Positions 42,591 to 50,238 of a DNA stretch of 64,000 bases are shown one piece after another (within the stretch, counting starts at the first letter, position 1; each line of letters opens with the position of its first letter). This stretch comes from Hymenobacter sp. H14-R3 (GTDB lineage Bacteria > Bacteroidota > Bacteroidia > Cytophagales > Hymenobacteraceae): contig NZ_JASITD010000001.1 in the NCBI RefSeq assembly GCF_030063445.1, forward strand, positions 124,001-188,000, read 5' to 3'. Position numbers and translations under genes: made by a program. The notes under the pieces were generated by a model. That model saw nothing but the letters and a program-made list of their open reading frames with translations. It ran no database searches and was not told where the DNA came from.

Positions 42591-42821
42591 ATGCACCAGC
42601 TTCTTTGCGCCGTTTTTTTGCTGGCTTTATTCACCTTTTTTCTGGTGCTGCCCAAGCGCCGGCGGGTGCCGCCGCCCCCACCGCCCTCCTCCGATGGCGA
42701 CGATGGCGGCGGTGAGCCCCACGACCCCGGCCTGCCCGATATCGACCTGCCGCCCGGCATTTCGCGCCCCATCAACGACTGGGAGCCCGACTACAACCGC
42801 CGCCGCCCGGTAGAGGCTTAG
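42591..42821 (+). CDS. Small proline-rich single-TM protein
   Basis: 76 residues from ATG 42591: a hydrophobic helix at about 4-19 (LLCAVFLLALFTFFLVL), then KRRR, a run of prolines, an acidic glycine-rich stretch, and a C-terminal DIDLPPGISRPINDWEPDY. The pattern KRRR-PPP-Asp-Gly-rich-DLPPG looks like a conserved small Bacteroidota protein of unknown function. It is divergent from the TPP-regulated receptor. The longer open frame from 42336 would start inside the riboswitch and is rejected. Confidence 0.6.
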   Translation: MHQLLCAVFLLALFTFFLVLPKRRRVPPPPPPSSDGDDGGGEPHDPGLPDIDLPPGISRPINDWEPDYNRRRPVEA

Positions 42822-42862
42822 CTGTCCCAGTAGCGCATGACGTTCTTTTTTACCCAAGCGCC

Positions 42863-43739
42863 TTACCCAATCTCCATCGTATAGCTGGTATCAAACATCT
42901 GGCTGGGGGCCAGGGTCAGCATGCCTTCTTTGTCGCGCAGCTCCTGCGCCGGGCCCACGGGGCTGGCCACGCCCTGCCAGGGCTCGATGCACACGAAGGC
43001 CGCACCGGGGCCTTTGGTCCAGAGGCCGAGGTAGGGAAAGCCGTCGAACTGTATGCGCACGAAGGGGCCGGTTTTGTCGGCTTTTTGCAGGGTGAGGCGG
43101 GTAAAATCGAAGTGGCTGAATACCAGCGCATCGCTGGCAAACAGCTCGTAGCTAAGCGGTAGCGCGGCTTGCTGGGTGAGCACGGGGGCCGGTGCGCAGG
43201 CCGCTGGCCAGCAGCTGGCGCTGCAAGGTCACGGGGTGGTCGAAGTGGAAGGCGTAGTCGCGGAACTGCTCGCCCGCCGCGGGCTGCAACGGGCAATTGA
43301 ACGCCGGGTGCGCCCCGAGGCTGAACAGCAAATCCTGGCTGGCGGCGGCGGGGTTGCGCACGTGCCAGCCCACGGTGAGCACGCGGCCGCGCAGCTCGTA
43401 GCGCACCCGCAGCTCAAACTCGAAGGGGTACACCTGCTTGCTGGCCGCGCTGGCCATGAGCTGCAAGGTGAGGCTGTGGGCATCCTGCTCGATAACCATA
43501 AACTCCTGGTCGCGGGCGAAGCCGTGCTGCGATAGCTCATACGCCTGTCCCTCATGCAGATACGTATCGTCGGGCAGCTTGCCCACGATGGGGAACAGCA
43601 GCGGCGCGTGGCGGGCCCACTGCGCGGGGTCGGCCTGCCAGAGGTATTCGCGGCCGCTGGCCAAGTCAATGAAGCTGGTGAGCTCAGCGCCGTGCAGAGC
43701 AATTTCGACGCGGGCGGTGGCGGAGGTGAGGGTAGGCAT
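42863..43739 (-). pseudogene. Aldose 1-epimerase family protein, frameshifted
   Basis: The N-terminal part (from ATG 43739) has PTLTSATARVEIALHGAELTSF, the LLFPIVGKLPDD, the SQHGFARDQEF histidine, and SLGAHPAFNCP; it runs out of frame after the LLASGLRTG at about 43190. The other frame continues VLTQQAALPLSYELFASDALVFSHFDF and ends with FVCIEPWQGVASP (catalytic glutamate) and stop 42863. A run of five G (43184-43188 plus strand) sits at the break, and one base less would join the frames. So all catalytic residues exist, but in two frames. Either a recent pseudogene, programmed slippage, or a sequencing error. Confidence 0.82.
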
Positions 43740-43750
43740 AGAAATGTGGG

Positions 43751-43812
43751 GTAAGCTTTGGCTTGCCTTTTTAGCTTGATACGGGTTTACCCACGGCAAG
43801 CTGAAGCTTACC
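43751..43812. repeat. Palindromic element, AAGCTT/CAGCTTGC family (copy 2)
   Basis: GTAAGCTTTGGCTTGCC (43751-43767) and the complement GGCAAGCTGAAGCTTACC (43795-43812) form an imperfect hairpin just past the kinase stop codon. It overlaps the last codons of the kinase gene. Confidence 0.8.
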
Positions 43813-44329
43813 GCACGCTTTCGATGGCGGCAACCGCTTGTACGAACCGCTGGGCCGGCGGGCCGCTAATTTCGGCAAAAGGCCAGCTACGCTGCCGCAA
43901 TTCAGCTTTATACAAGTCGTAAAAATGCCAGCGCTGGGCCGAGTCGGGGTGTTCGCGCAGGGGGTCGGGGGCCCAGGGGAGGTCGGGGGCCAGTAGCAGC
44001 GTGAGGACGTAGCGCGGCTTGTTCAATTCGGCCAGTACCCAGGCCGGGCAGGTGCCGAACGCGTTTTCGGCCCAGATTTTTATCACCAACAAATCGGTAT
44101 CGCAAAAGAGTAGCTGCCGGTTTTGCAAGCTACCCAGGTCTTCCTCGGCCAGCTGCGCGCGGGCAATGGCTTCGAGGTCGGGCAGGGTGTAGGCGGGGCC
44201 GTGGGCTTCGAAGTACTCGCGGGCGTATTCGGGCACGAACACGGTGCCGTAGTGCGCCGCCAGCTGCGCGGCCAGGGTGCTTTTGCCCGCCGACTCGGGC
44301 CCGGTAATGGAAATTCGTAAAATGCTCAT
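43808..44329 (-). CDS. NadR-like AAA-type kinase (thiamine or ribosylnicotinamide salvage candidate)
   Basis: 173 residues: Walker A ITGPESAGKSTL at about 7-18, VPEYAREYFEAHG, YTLPDLEAIARAQL, FCDTDLLVIKIWAE (Walker B-like with D), and LAPDLPWAPDPLREHPDSAQRWHFYDLYKAEL. This is the AAA_28 / NadR-kinase-domain type, which phosphorylates nicotinamide riboside; here the nucleoside partner could also be thiamine. It follows the PnuC-like gene by 40 bases on the same strand, so they form a transport-plus-trapping pair. Confidence 0.78.
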   Translation of the reverse strand: MSILRISITGPESAGKSTLAAQLAAHYGTVFVPEYAREYFEAHGPAYTLPDLEAIARAQLAEEDLGSLQNRQLLFCDTDLLVIKIWAENAFGTCPAWVLAELNKPRYVLTLLLAPDLPWAPDPLREHPDSAQRWHFYDLYKAELRQRSWPFAEISGPPAQRFVQAVAAIESVR

Positions 44330-44369
44330 TTACAATTTTTTAACTAGCATTCCAGTTTAGCGGGCCCGC

Positions 44370-45008
44370 TTAAGCTGCCGCGGGCAGGCTGGGCTTTTTG
44401 CCCATGTCGGCGCGCCACTGCCAGTAGCCGTAGGCTGCCAGCGCCAGGTACAGGGCGTAGAGCAAGCTGGTGGGATACAGGTGCTTGGCCCATAGAATGG
44501 GCACGTAAATAATATCCACCAATATCCACAACCACCAGTTTTCCAGTCTTTTACGCATCAGCAAGAATTGCGCTACCAGGCTCACGCCCGTGGTAAAGCT
44601 ATCGAGGTAGGGGAAGGAGGAGTCGGTGTGATGGGCCAGGTAGTAGCCAAAGCCCAGCGTGTAGGCGGCGGCGAAGGCTACCGCCAGCGCCCACTCGGCC
44701 GGCGTGGTGTGCGACACGGCCAGCGGGGTTTTGCCCCGGCCGCCAAACAGCCATTCGTACCAGCCATACACGCTGAGCGCGATGAACAGCCCCTGCAAGT
44801 TGCGGTCAGAATACAGGGCCGCCCGGTGATAGATGGCCACGTAGAGCAGGCAGCTCACAATGGCCACCGGAAAATTGTAGAGCGACTCGCGGGCCGCCAG
44901 CCACACGCAGGCAAAGCCCGTGAGCACCGCCACCCACTCCAGGCCGGTGGTGGCGCGCACGGCGGCCAGGATATCAGCCGGGAGGCTGGCAAGGGTAAAC
45001 AGCAACAT
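44370..45008 (-). CDS. PnuC-family transporter (nicotinamide riboside or thiamine)
   Basis: 212 residues from ATG 45008 with seven or eight TM segments. It has the PnuC signatures GLEWVAVLTGFACVWLAARES, YNFPVAIVSCLLYVAIYH, YSDRNLQGLFIALSVYGWYEWLFGG, and NWWLWILVDIIYVPILW. PnuC proteins move nicotinamide riboside, while the PnuT branch moves thiamine; sequence alone does not decide. The TPP-controlled receptor is 2 kb away and a kinase follows, which favours thiamine as the substrate (inference). Start further upstream at 45128 would overlap the divergent rhodanese gene and is rejected. Confidence 0.85.
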   Translation of the reverse strand: MLLFTLASLPADILAAVRATTGLEWVAVLTGFACVWLAARESLYNFPVAIVSCLLYVAIYHRAALYSDRNLQGLFIALSVYGWYEWLFGGRGKTPLAVSHTTPAEWALAVAFAAAYTLGFGYYLAHHTDSSFPYLDSFTTGVSLVAQFLLMRKRLENWWLWILVDIIYVPILWAKHLYPTSLLYALYLALAAYGYWQWRADMGKKPSLPAAA

Positions 45009-45048
45009 AGCGAAGGCACAAAGAGCCGCGCAAGGTAGCCGGCCGGGG

Positions 45049-45056
45049 TACTTTTG
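45049..45056 (+). promoter_or_regulatory. -7 box directly in front of the rhodanese gene
   Basis: TACTTTTG matches TAnnTTTG and ends only four bases before the ATG at 45061, with CCCC in between. A start site five to seven bases further on would put the transcript start at or inside the start codon (leaderless). Confidence 0.45.
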
Positions 45057-45060
45057 CCCC

Positions 45061-45384
45061 ATGCTGCCCGACCTCACCCCCGCCGCCCTGCACGCCCGCC
45101 TGGCCGCCGGCGAAGACATCCTGCTCATCGACGTGCGCGAGGAAATGGAGTTTGACTACTGCCGCATTGCGGGCAGCGTGCTCATTCCGCTGGGCGAAAT
45201 TCCGCGCCGCGCTGCCGAAATCCGCACTACCGGGCCGGTAGTGCTCATCTGCCACCACGGCGTGCGCTCGGCGCAGGCGCTGGGCTACTTGCAGCACCGC
45301 CTGGGCCACGAAAACCTGCTTAATTTGAGAGGCGGCATCGACGCCTGGAGCCTGCAAGTAGACCCCAGCGTGGCGGTGTACTGA
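45061..45384 (+). CDS. Single-domain rhodanese-like protein
   Basis: 107 residues: LTPAALHARLAAGEDILLIDVREEMEFDYCRIAGSVLIPLGEI, then the active loop VLICHHGVRSAQ with Cys64, and LRGGIDAWSLQVDPSV at the end. Cys64 would carry a persulfide in sulfur transfer, or act in thiol detoxification. It is divergent from the PnuC gene with only 52 bases between starts. Nothing suggests a partner in thiamine sulfur supply beyond this proximity. Confidence 0.9.
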   Translation: MLPDLTPAALHARLAAGEDILLIDVREEMEFDYCRIAGSVLIPLGEIPRRAAEIRTTGPVVLICHHGVRSAQALGYLQHRLGHENLLNLRGGIDAWSLQVDPSVAVY

Positions 45385-45482
45385 CACAATGAGTTGTTGA
45401 ATAACCTAAGTTGCGAGCCGGCCAAGCGGCCCCGCTGGAGCAGGTACTACTTTTATTCCGCTTTACTGCCTGAGCTCCACGG

Positions 45483-45509
45483 CCACTAAACGCTAAGTAC
45501 GTTTAGTGG
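45483..45509. terminator. Perfect palindrome downstream of the rhodanese gene
   Basis: CCACTAAACG, seven-base loop, CGTTTAGTGG, lying about 100 bases past the rhodanese stop and 33 before the SMI1 start. There is no T run, so it may be an operator or weak terminator. Confidence 0.5.
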
Positions 45510-45541
45510 TTAATATGTTGAAAACAAACTAGTTAATTCGC

Positions 45542-46450
45542 ATGAACGTCACCGCCTGGGGTACTACGACCGAGCCTGAAATAGTGGCCTTCGAAGAGGA
45601 AATAGGGTTTGAGCTGCCCGCCGACTACCGCCAGTTTTTGCTGGAAACCAATGGAGCTGAGGTTAACAAGCAGGTTTTCTTCGTGCGCGATTTGACGCAG
45701 GATGTACTAATGAATGTCTTTTTCGGGCTCACCAATCTTGCATCGCGGTCGCTCACGTTGCGTTACTGGCTGCAGGAATACGAGGACGAGATAGAAGAAC
45801 AAACGCTGCTAATCGGCAGTGACCCCGGCGGGCATTTCATACTGTACACCGTTTCGGGCGAAGACCAGGGCATCTATTATTGGGACCACAACAATTTCCT
45901 CTCCCCGGGTGCCGCCAAAGGGGCTCCCAACACGTTTCGGGTGGCGGCGTCCTTCACCGAGTTTTGCGGCTTGCTGACTGATTATGAGTGGGAGCCGTTG
46001 GTTGCGCCAGTTGCCGAGCAGCTCCAGCAAAACGAGCAAGCCCTGCAAGACTTGACGCAGCAATTGGGGCAGGCGCTGCCCCCCGACTACCAGGCTTTCT
46101 TACGGCAAGCCGATTGCACGGTATTCGACAAGCAGTTGTTTTCTACTAAGCAATTAGCTAAACCACTGAAAATTAGATATTTATTTGGTATCAATCAGCC
46201 CGAACGCACAAAGAACGCCTCGTTTTGGCTACGTGAGTTCCAGGAGGATTTGGAGCCCACAACCCTGGTTATTGGCAAGGATACCAGCAACGGGCTGTTG
46301 CTGTACTTTATGGCCGGCGAGGACCAGGGCATTTATTTCTGGGACTGTAACCAGCAGTTTCCCGAATCATCTGCCGAAGAGGGCGACACCTATTTCCTGG
46401 CCGATTCCTTCGCCGATTTTTGCGCGGGGCTCACGGGGGCGGTGGCCTAG
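45542..46450 (+). CDS. Tandem SMI1/KNR4 domain protein
   Basis: 302 residues consisting of two homologous SUKH-type domains. Domain 1 (about 8-150) has PEIVAFEEEIGFELPADYRQFLLETNGAEV, the TLLIGSDPGGHFILYTVSGEDQGIYYWDHNN; domain 2 (about 165-300) has LQDLTQQLGQALPPDYQAFLRQADCTV, TLVIGKDTSNGLLLYFMAGEDQGIYFWDCNQ, FADFCAGL. The repeats are alike enough to suggest an internal duplication. Such proteins are often toxin-immunity or cell-wall-synthesis regulators. It is a single gene, and there is no toxin beside it. Confidence 0.8.
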   Translation: MNVTAWGTTTEPEIVAFEEEIGFELPADYRQFLLETNGAEVNKQVFFVRDLTQDVLMNVFFGLTNLASRSLTLRYWLQEYEDEIEEQTLLIGSDPGGHFILYTVSGEDQGIYYWDHNNFLSPGAAKGAPNTFRVAASFTEFCGLLTDYEWEPLVAPVAEQLQQNEQALQDLTQQLGQALPPDYQAFLRQADCTVFDKQLFSTKQLAKPLKIRYLFGINQPERTKNASFWLREFQEDLEPTTLVIGKDTSNGLLLYFMAGEDQGIYFWDCNQQFPESSAEEGDTYFLADSFADFCAGLTGAVA

Positions 46451-46578
46451 GCAGCGTCTTTTACGTTGGAACTGGTGCGGTTTCTTGCCTGCGCACGTTT
46501 AGCTGGTTAGCTGCGCGGCCACGGGGCCAGCGGCGCGCGCTTTCTCGCATTTTGTACCTGCTCTAGCTTCTCTTGCCC

Positions 46579-47340
46579 ATGTTATCTCCCACCCTACCGG
46601 GCCGCCTGGCCCTGCGCGACCGCCCCTCCGACCGGCCCCTCATGCACCAGGAGTGGGGCGACCTGCTATTTATGCACTGGCCGGTGCCGGCCGAGCTCAT
46701 TCAGGCGCAGCTGCCGGCGCGCCTGCAAGTCGATATTCACGACGGCACGGCCTGGATAGCCGTGGTACCCTTTCGGATGTGGGACGTGCGCAGCCGCATA
46801 ACGCCGCCCGTGCCCGGCGTGCGCGAGTTTCTGGAGCTGAATGTGCGCACCTACGTGCACCTCGATGGCGTACCGGGCGTGTGGTTTTTCTCACTCGATG
46901 CCAGCAACCCCCTGGCGGTGTGGGCGGCGCGCACGTTTTTTCACCTGCCCTACTTTCGGGCGCGGCTCAGCCTGGACCGGCCCGCCCCCGACCAGCTGCA
47001 CTACACCGGCCACCGCGTGCACAACGGCGCGCCCGCCGGCCACTTCGACGCCACCTGGCGGCTGGGCGAAGCCCTGCCACCCGCCGAGCCGGGCTCGCTG
47101 GCGTTTTTTCTCACCGAGCGCTACGCCCTGTACGCGGCCGGCGGCCAGGGCCCGGGCCGCGGCGAAAAGCTCTACCGTGGCCGCATTGCCCACCAGCCCT
47201 GGCCCCTGCGCGCCGCCGAGCTGCTGCACTACGAGTCCGACCTCATTGAGGGCCACGGCCTGCCCACGCCCGTGGGCCCGCCCGTGCTGCACGCGGGTGG
47301 CCCGCTCAGCGTAGACTTGTGGCGCTTGCGGCGGGTGTAG
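46579..47340 (+). CDS. DUF2071 family protein (YqjF-like)
   Basis: 253 residues from ATG 46579: RPLMHQEWGDLLFMHWPVPAELIQAQLPARLQVDIHDGTAWIAVVPFRMWDVR near the start, FLELNVRTYVHLDGVPGVWFFSLDASN in the middle, and ALYAAGG near the end. The typical DUF2071 pattern is W-x-x-L-x-x-x-x-W-x-V and N-V-R-T-Y-V. The function of the family is unknown. The G at position 46573 gives a TTG two codons earlier, which is not needed. A palindrome and then hrpB follow on the same strand. Confidence 0.85.
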   Translation: MLSPTLPGRLALRDRPSDRPLMHQEWGDLLFMHWPVPAELIQAQLPARLQVDIHDGTAWIAVVPFRMWDVRSRITPPVPGVREFLELNVRTYVHLDGVPGVWFFSLDASNPLAVWAARTFFHLPYFRARLSLDRPAPDQLHYTGHRVHNGAPAGHFDATWRLGEALPPAEPGSLAFFLTERYALYAAGGQGPGRGEKLYRGRIAHQPWPLRAAELLHYESDLIEGHGLPTPVGPPVLHAGGPLSVDLWRLRRV

Positions 47341-47343
47341 CCG

Positions 47344-47451
47344 TGCGGTAAGCTTTAGCTTGCTGTTGCCATCCTTCGCCATCTTTCTTCTACTCCTATT
47401 AGTAAGTTTAAAGCCTACCGCACTACTCCCGGCAAGCTGAAGCTTACCGCA
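47344..47451. repeat. Palindromic element, AAGCTT/CAGCTTGC family (copy 3)
   Basis: TGCGGTAAGCTTTAGCTTGC at the left and GCAAGCTGAAGCTTACCGCA at the right (20-base near-perfect arms), with a weaker internal copy of AAGTTTAAAGCCTACCGCA. It fills the gap between DUF2071 and hrpB. Confidence 0.85.
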
Positions 47452-47461
47452 CAGCTACCCC

Positions 47462-50131
47462 GTGTTTCGTCTGCCTCCTTACCCCGATTTACCCGTTGTA
47501 GCCGCGCTGCCCGCGCTGCTGGCAGCCCTGGAAAACCACCCGCGCGCCGTGCTCGAAGCGCCGCCCGGCGCGGGCAAAACCACCGTGGTGCCGCTGGCCC
47601 TGCTGGCCGCCGCGTGGCGCCCCGAGAACCAGAAAATACTGGTGCTGGAGCCGCGCCAGCTGGCCGCCCGCGCCGCCGCCGCCCGCCTGGCCCAGCTGCT
47701 GGGCGAGCCCGTGGGCCGCACCGTGGGCTACCGCGTGCGGCTCGACAGCAAGGTATCGCAAGCCACACGCATTGAGGTGATTACGGAAGGTATTCTGACC
47801 CGAATGCTGCAAGACGACCCGGCCCTGGAAGACGTGGCCTGCGTAGTATTCGACGAGTTTCACGAGCGCAGCCTGAATGCGGATTTGGGGTTGGCCCTGG
47901 CCCTCGATGCCCAGGCCGTGCTGCGGCCCGAGCTGCGCATCGTGCTGATGTCGGCCACCCTGGAGGCGCAGCGGCTGGGGCAGTGGCTGCCCGCGCCGGT
48001 GGTGTCGAGCGCCGGCTTCCTGTTTCCGGTCGAGACTGTTTACCTAGACCCACGCCGGGCCGCCGCCCTGCCCAACAAGCCCGGCGAGCGCCTGGCCGAG
48101 CTGGTGCCCGCGCAAGTGCGCGCCGCCCTGGCCGCCCACGCCGGCGACGTGCTCGTGTTCCTGCCCGGCGTGGCCGATTTGCAGCGCGTCGATAGAAAAT
48201 TAGGCGACAGCCTACCCCCCGATACCGACCTGCATCTGCTGCACGGCGAACTGCCACTCGATGCCCAGGACGCCGCCCTGCGCCCCGCCCCGGCCGGCCG
48301 CCGCAAGGTGATATTAGCCACCAGCATCGCCGAAACCAGCCTCACCATCGAGGGCGTGCGGGTGGTGGTGGATGGCGGCTTTGCGCGAGTGCCGCGCTTT
48401 GCGCCACGCACCGGCTTCACCTCGCTCGAAACCGTGCCCGTGGCCCGCGCCGCCGCCGACCAGCGCCGGGGCCGCGCCGGCCGCCTCGCCCCCGGCACTT
48501 GCTACCGCCTCTGGACGGAGGCCGAGCACCACAGCCTGCCCGCCCACCGCCCGCCCGAAATCCACACCGCCGACCTCAGTGGTCTCGTGCTGGAGCTGGC
48601 CCTGTGGGGCGCCACCGACCCCACCAGCCTACGCTGGCTCGATGTACCGCCCGCCGCCGCCGTGGCCCAGGCCCGCTCCCTTTTGGTGCGCCTGGGCGCA
48701 TTAAAAGGGAATTTAGAATTGGAAATGAGGAGTGAAGAATTAGCGAATGACAATTCTTCACCCCTTATTCCTACTTCTAAATTAACCCCCACCGCCCACG
48801 GCCGCCAGCTGGCCAAGCTGGGCCTGCCGCCGCGCCTGGGCCACCTGGTAGTGCGCGGCGCGGCGCTGGGCCACGGCCCGGCCGCCGCCGCGCTGGCCGC
48901 CCTGCTGGCCGAACGCGACCTGCTACGCTGGGCCACCCCCACCGACCCGCGCCCCCTGCCCCCCGACCTGCGCCTGCGCCTCGAAGCCTTCGCCACTGGC
49001 CGCGCCCCGCTGCCTGGCCTGGCCCTGCACCACGCCACGCTCCAGCGCGTGCGCGACGTGGCCCGCCACCTGCAAAGCCGCTTGGGCTCCAAAAAAGAGA
49101 ATTCACCAACTCACTCCTTCACTCATTCACCCGTGGGCCTGCTCACGGCGCTCGCCTACCCCGACCGCCTAGCCCAGCGCGAAGCCCCCGACCGCCTGCG
49201 GCTCGTAACCGGCCAGCGCGTGAGCCTGCGCACTGAGGACGTGGACCCGCAAGCCGAGTTTTTTGCCGTGGCCCACCTGGCGGGCGCGGCCGGCGCGCCC
49301 CGCGCTACCCTCGCCGCGCCCCTCAACCGCGAGGAGCTGGAGCTGGCTTTCGGTGAGCAAATTACCACCACCGAGGAAGTGCGTTTCGACCCCGCTACCC
49401 AGCGCGTAATGGGCCGCCGGGTGCGCCGCCTGGGCGCCCTGCTGCTGGCCGAAAACGCCATTGGCCAGCCCAATGCGGAGCTGGTAACCCAAGCCCTGCT
49501 GGGCTACTTGCAGGAAGCGGGCCTCGAAAAGCTGAACTGGACGCCCGCCGCCCTCCAATTGCAACAGCGGCTGGAGTTTCTGCGGCAGCTGCTCGCCCCC
49601 ACCGGCCCCGACGAGGCGGCCCCCACCGAGTGGCTGGCCTTCGACGAAGCCAACTTGCTGGCCAACCTGCCCACCTGGCTGGGCCCGCACCTAGCCGGCC
49701 TCAAAAGCCTCGACCAGGTGCAGCGCCTTGACCTGTACGAACCGCTGCTGGCCCGGCTGCCCGGCGGCTGGGCCCAGCGCCAGGAGCTGGACCGCCTCGC
49801 GCCCGCCGCTCTCGAAGTGCCCAGCGGCTCGCACGTCACCCTCGACTACGCCGACCCCGCCGCGCCGGTGCTGGCCGTGAAGCTGCAAGAATTATTCGGC
49901 CTCACCGAAACGCCCACCGTGGCCGGCGGCCGGGTGCCGCTGCTGCTGCACCTGCTGTCGCCGGGTGGCCGGCCGGCGCAGGTAACGCGCGACCTGCGCA
50001 GCTTCTGGGAAAAGGGGTATTTTGAGGTGCGCAAAGACCTGAAAGGCAAGTATCCCCGCCACCCCTGGCCCGATGAACCTATGAAGCACATCCCAACTAA
50101 GCTCACCAAAAAGCGCCTCGGAACGTCCTAG
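47462..50131 (+). CDS. hrpB: ATP-dependent helicase HrpB
   Basis: DExH-box RNA/DNA helicase. 889 residues, starting at GTG 47462: LENHPRAVLEAPPGAGKTTVVPLALL (Walker A), LVLEPRQLAARAAAARLAQLLGE, VFDEFHERSLNADLGLAL (DEFH box), MSATLE, the IAETSLTIEGVRVVVDGG motif V/VI region and QRRGRAGRLAPGTCYRLW. The C-terminal HrpB domain (AALFGLTETPTVAGGRVPLLLHLLSPGGRPAQVTRDL) is complete. Two AT-rich stretches disturb the otherwise uniform G+C: codons for KGNLELEMRS through SKLTP (about 414-442) and ENSPTHSFTHSPVG (about 546-559). They are in frame and lie between family-conserved segments. Confidence 0.93.
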   Translation: MFRLPPYPDLPVVAALPALLAALENHPRAVLEAPPGAGKTTVVPLALLAAAWRPENQKILVLEPRQLAARAAAARLAQLLGEPVGRTVGYRVRLDSKVSQATRIEVITEGILTRMLQDDPALEDVACVVFDEFHERSLNADLGLALALDAQAVLRPELRIVLMSATLEAQRLGQWLPAPVVSSAGFLFPVETVYLDPRRAAALPNKPGERLAELVPAQVRAALAAHAGDVLVFLPGVADLQRVDRKLGDSLPPDTDLHLLHGELPLDAQDAALRPAPAGRRKVILATSIAETSLTIEGVRVVVDGGFARVPRFAPRTGFTSLETVPVARAAADQRRGRAGRLAPGTCYRLWTEAEHHSLPAHRPPEIHTADLSGLVLELALWGATDPTSLRWLDVPPAAAVAQARSLLVRLGALKGNLELEMRSEELANDNSSPLIPTSKLTPTAHGRQLAKLGLPPRLGHLVVRGAALGHGPAAAALAALLAERDLLRWATPTDPRPLPPDLRLRLEAFATGRAPLPGLALHHATLQRVRDVARHLQSRLGSKKENSPTHSFTHSPVGLLTALAYPDRLAQREAPDRLRLVTGQRVSLRTEDVDPQAEFFAVAHLAGAAGAPRATLAAPLNREELELAFGEQITTTEEVRFDPATQRVMGRRVRRLGALLLAENAIGQPNAELVTQALLGYLQEAGLEKLNWTPAALQLQQRLEFLRQLLAPTGPDEAAPTEWLAFDEANLLANLPTWLGPHLAGLKSLDQVQRLDLYEPLLARLPGGWAQRQELDRLAPAALEVPSGSHVTLDYADPAAPVLAVKLQELFGLTETPTVAGGRVPLLLHLLSPGGRPAQVTRDLRSFWEKGYFEVRKDLKGKYPRHPWPDEPMKHIPTKLTKKRLGTS
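48705..48788. repeat. AT-rich hairpin element inserted in frame in hrpB
   Basis: Left arm AATTTAGAATTGGAAATGAG.. and right arm ..CACCCCTTATTCCTACTTCTAAATT are imperfect complements (around 33 bases). It codes for about 28 residues (start KGNLELEM) between the two conserved parts LLVRLGAL and LTPTAHGRQLAKLGLPPRLG. It is the same style as the element at 6148-6231. Confidence 0.8.
49090..49130. repeat. Second AT-rich insertion in hrpB
   Basis: A stretch with repeated TTCACTC/CTCACTC units codes for ENSPTHSFTHSP between ...HLQSRLG and VGLLTALAYPDRLAQR, which are adjacent in relatives of the family. Much lower G+C than the surrounding sequence. It keeps the frame. Confidence 0.65.
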
Positions 50132-50238
50132 AGTTCGCTGGGTCAGCACAAGAAGTTCAAGTGCTAGTACAAAATAAATTTTATCGGCACAAAATAAAAA
50201 GCACTTCTTTATCTCGTAACTAATTGTTTTACAACATA

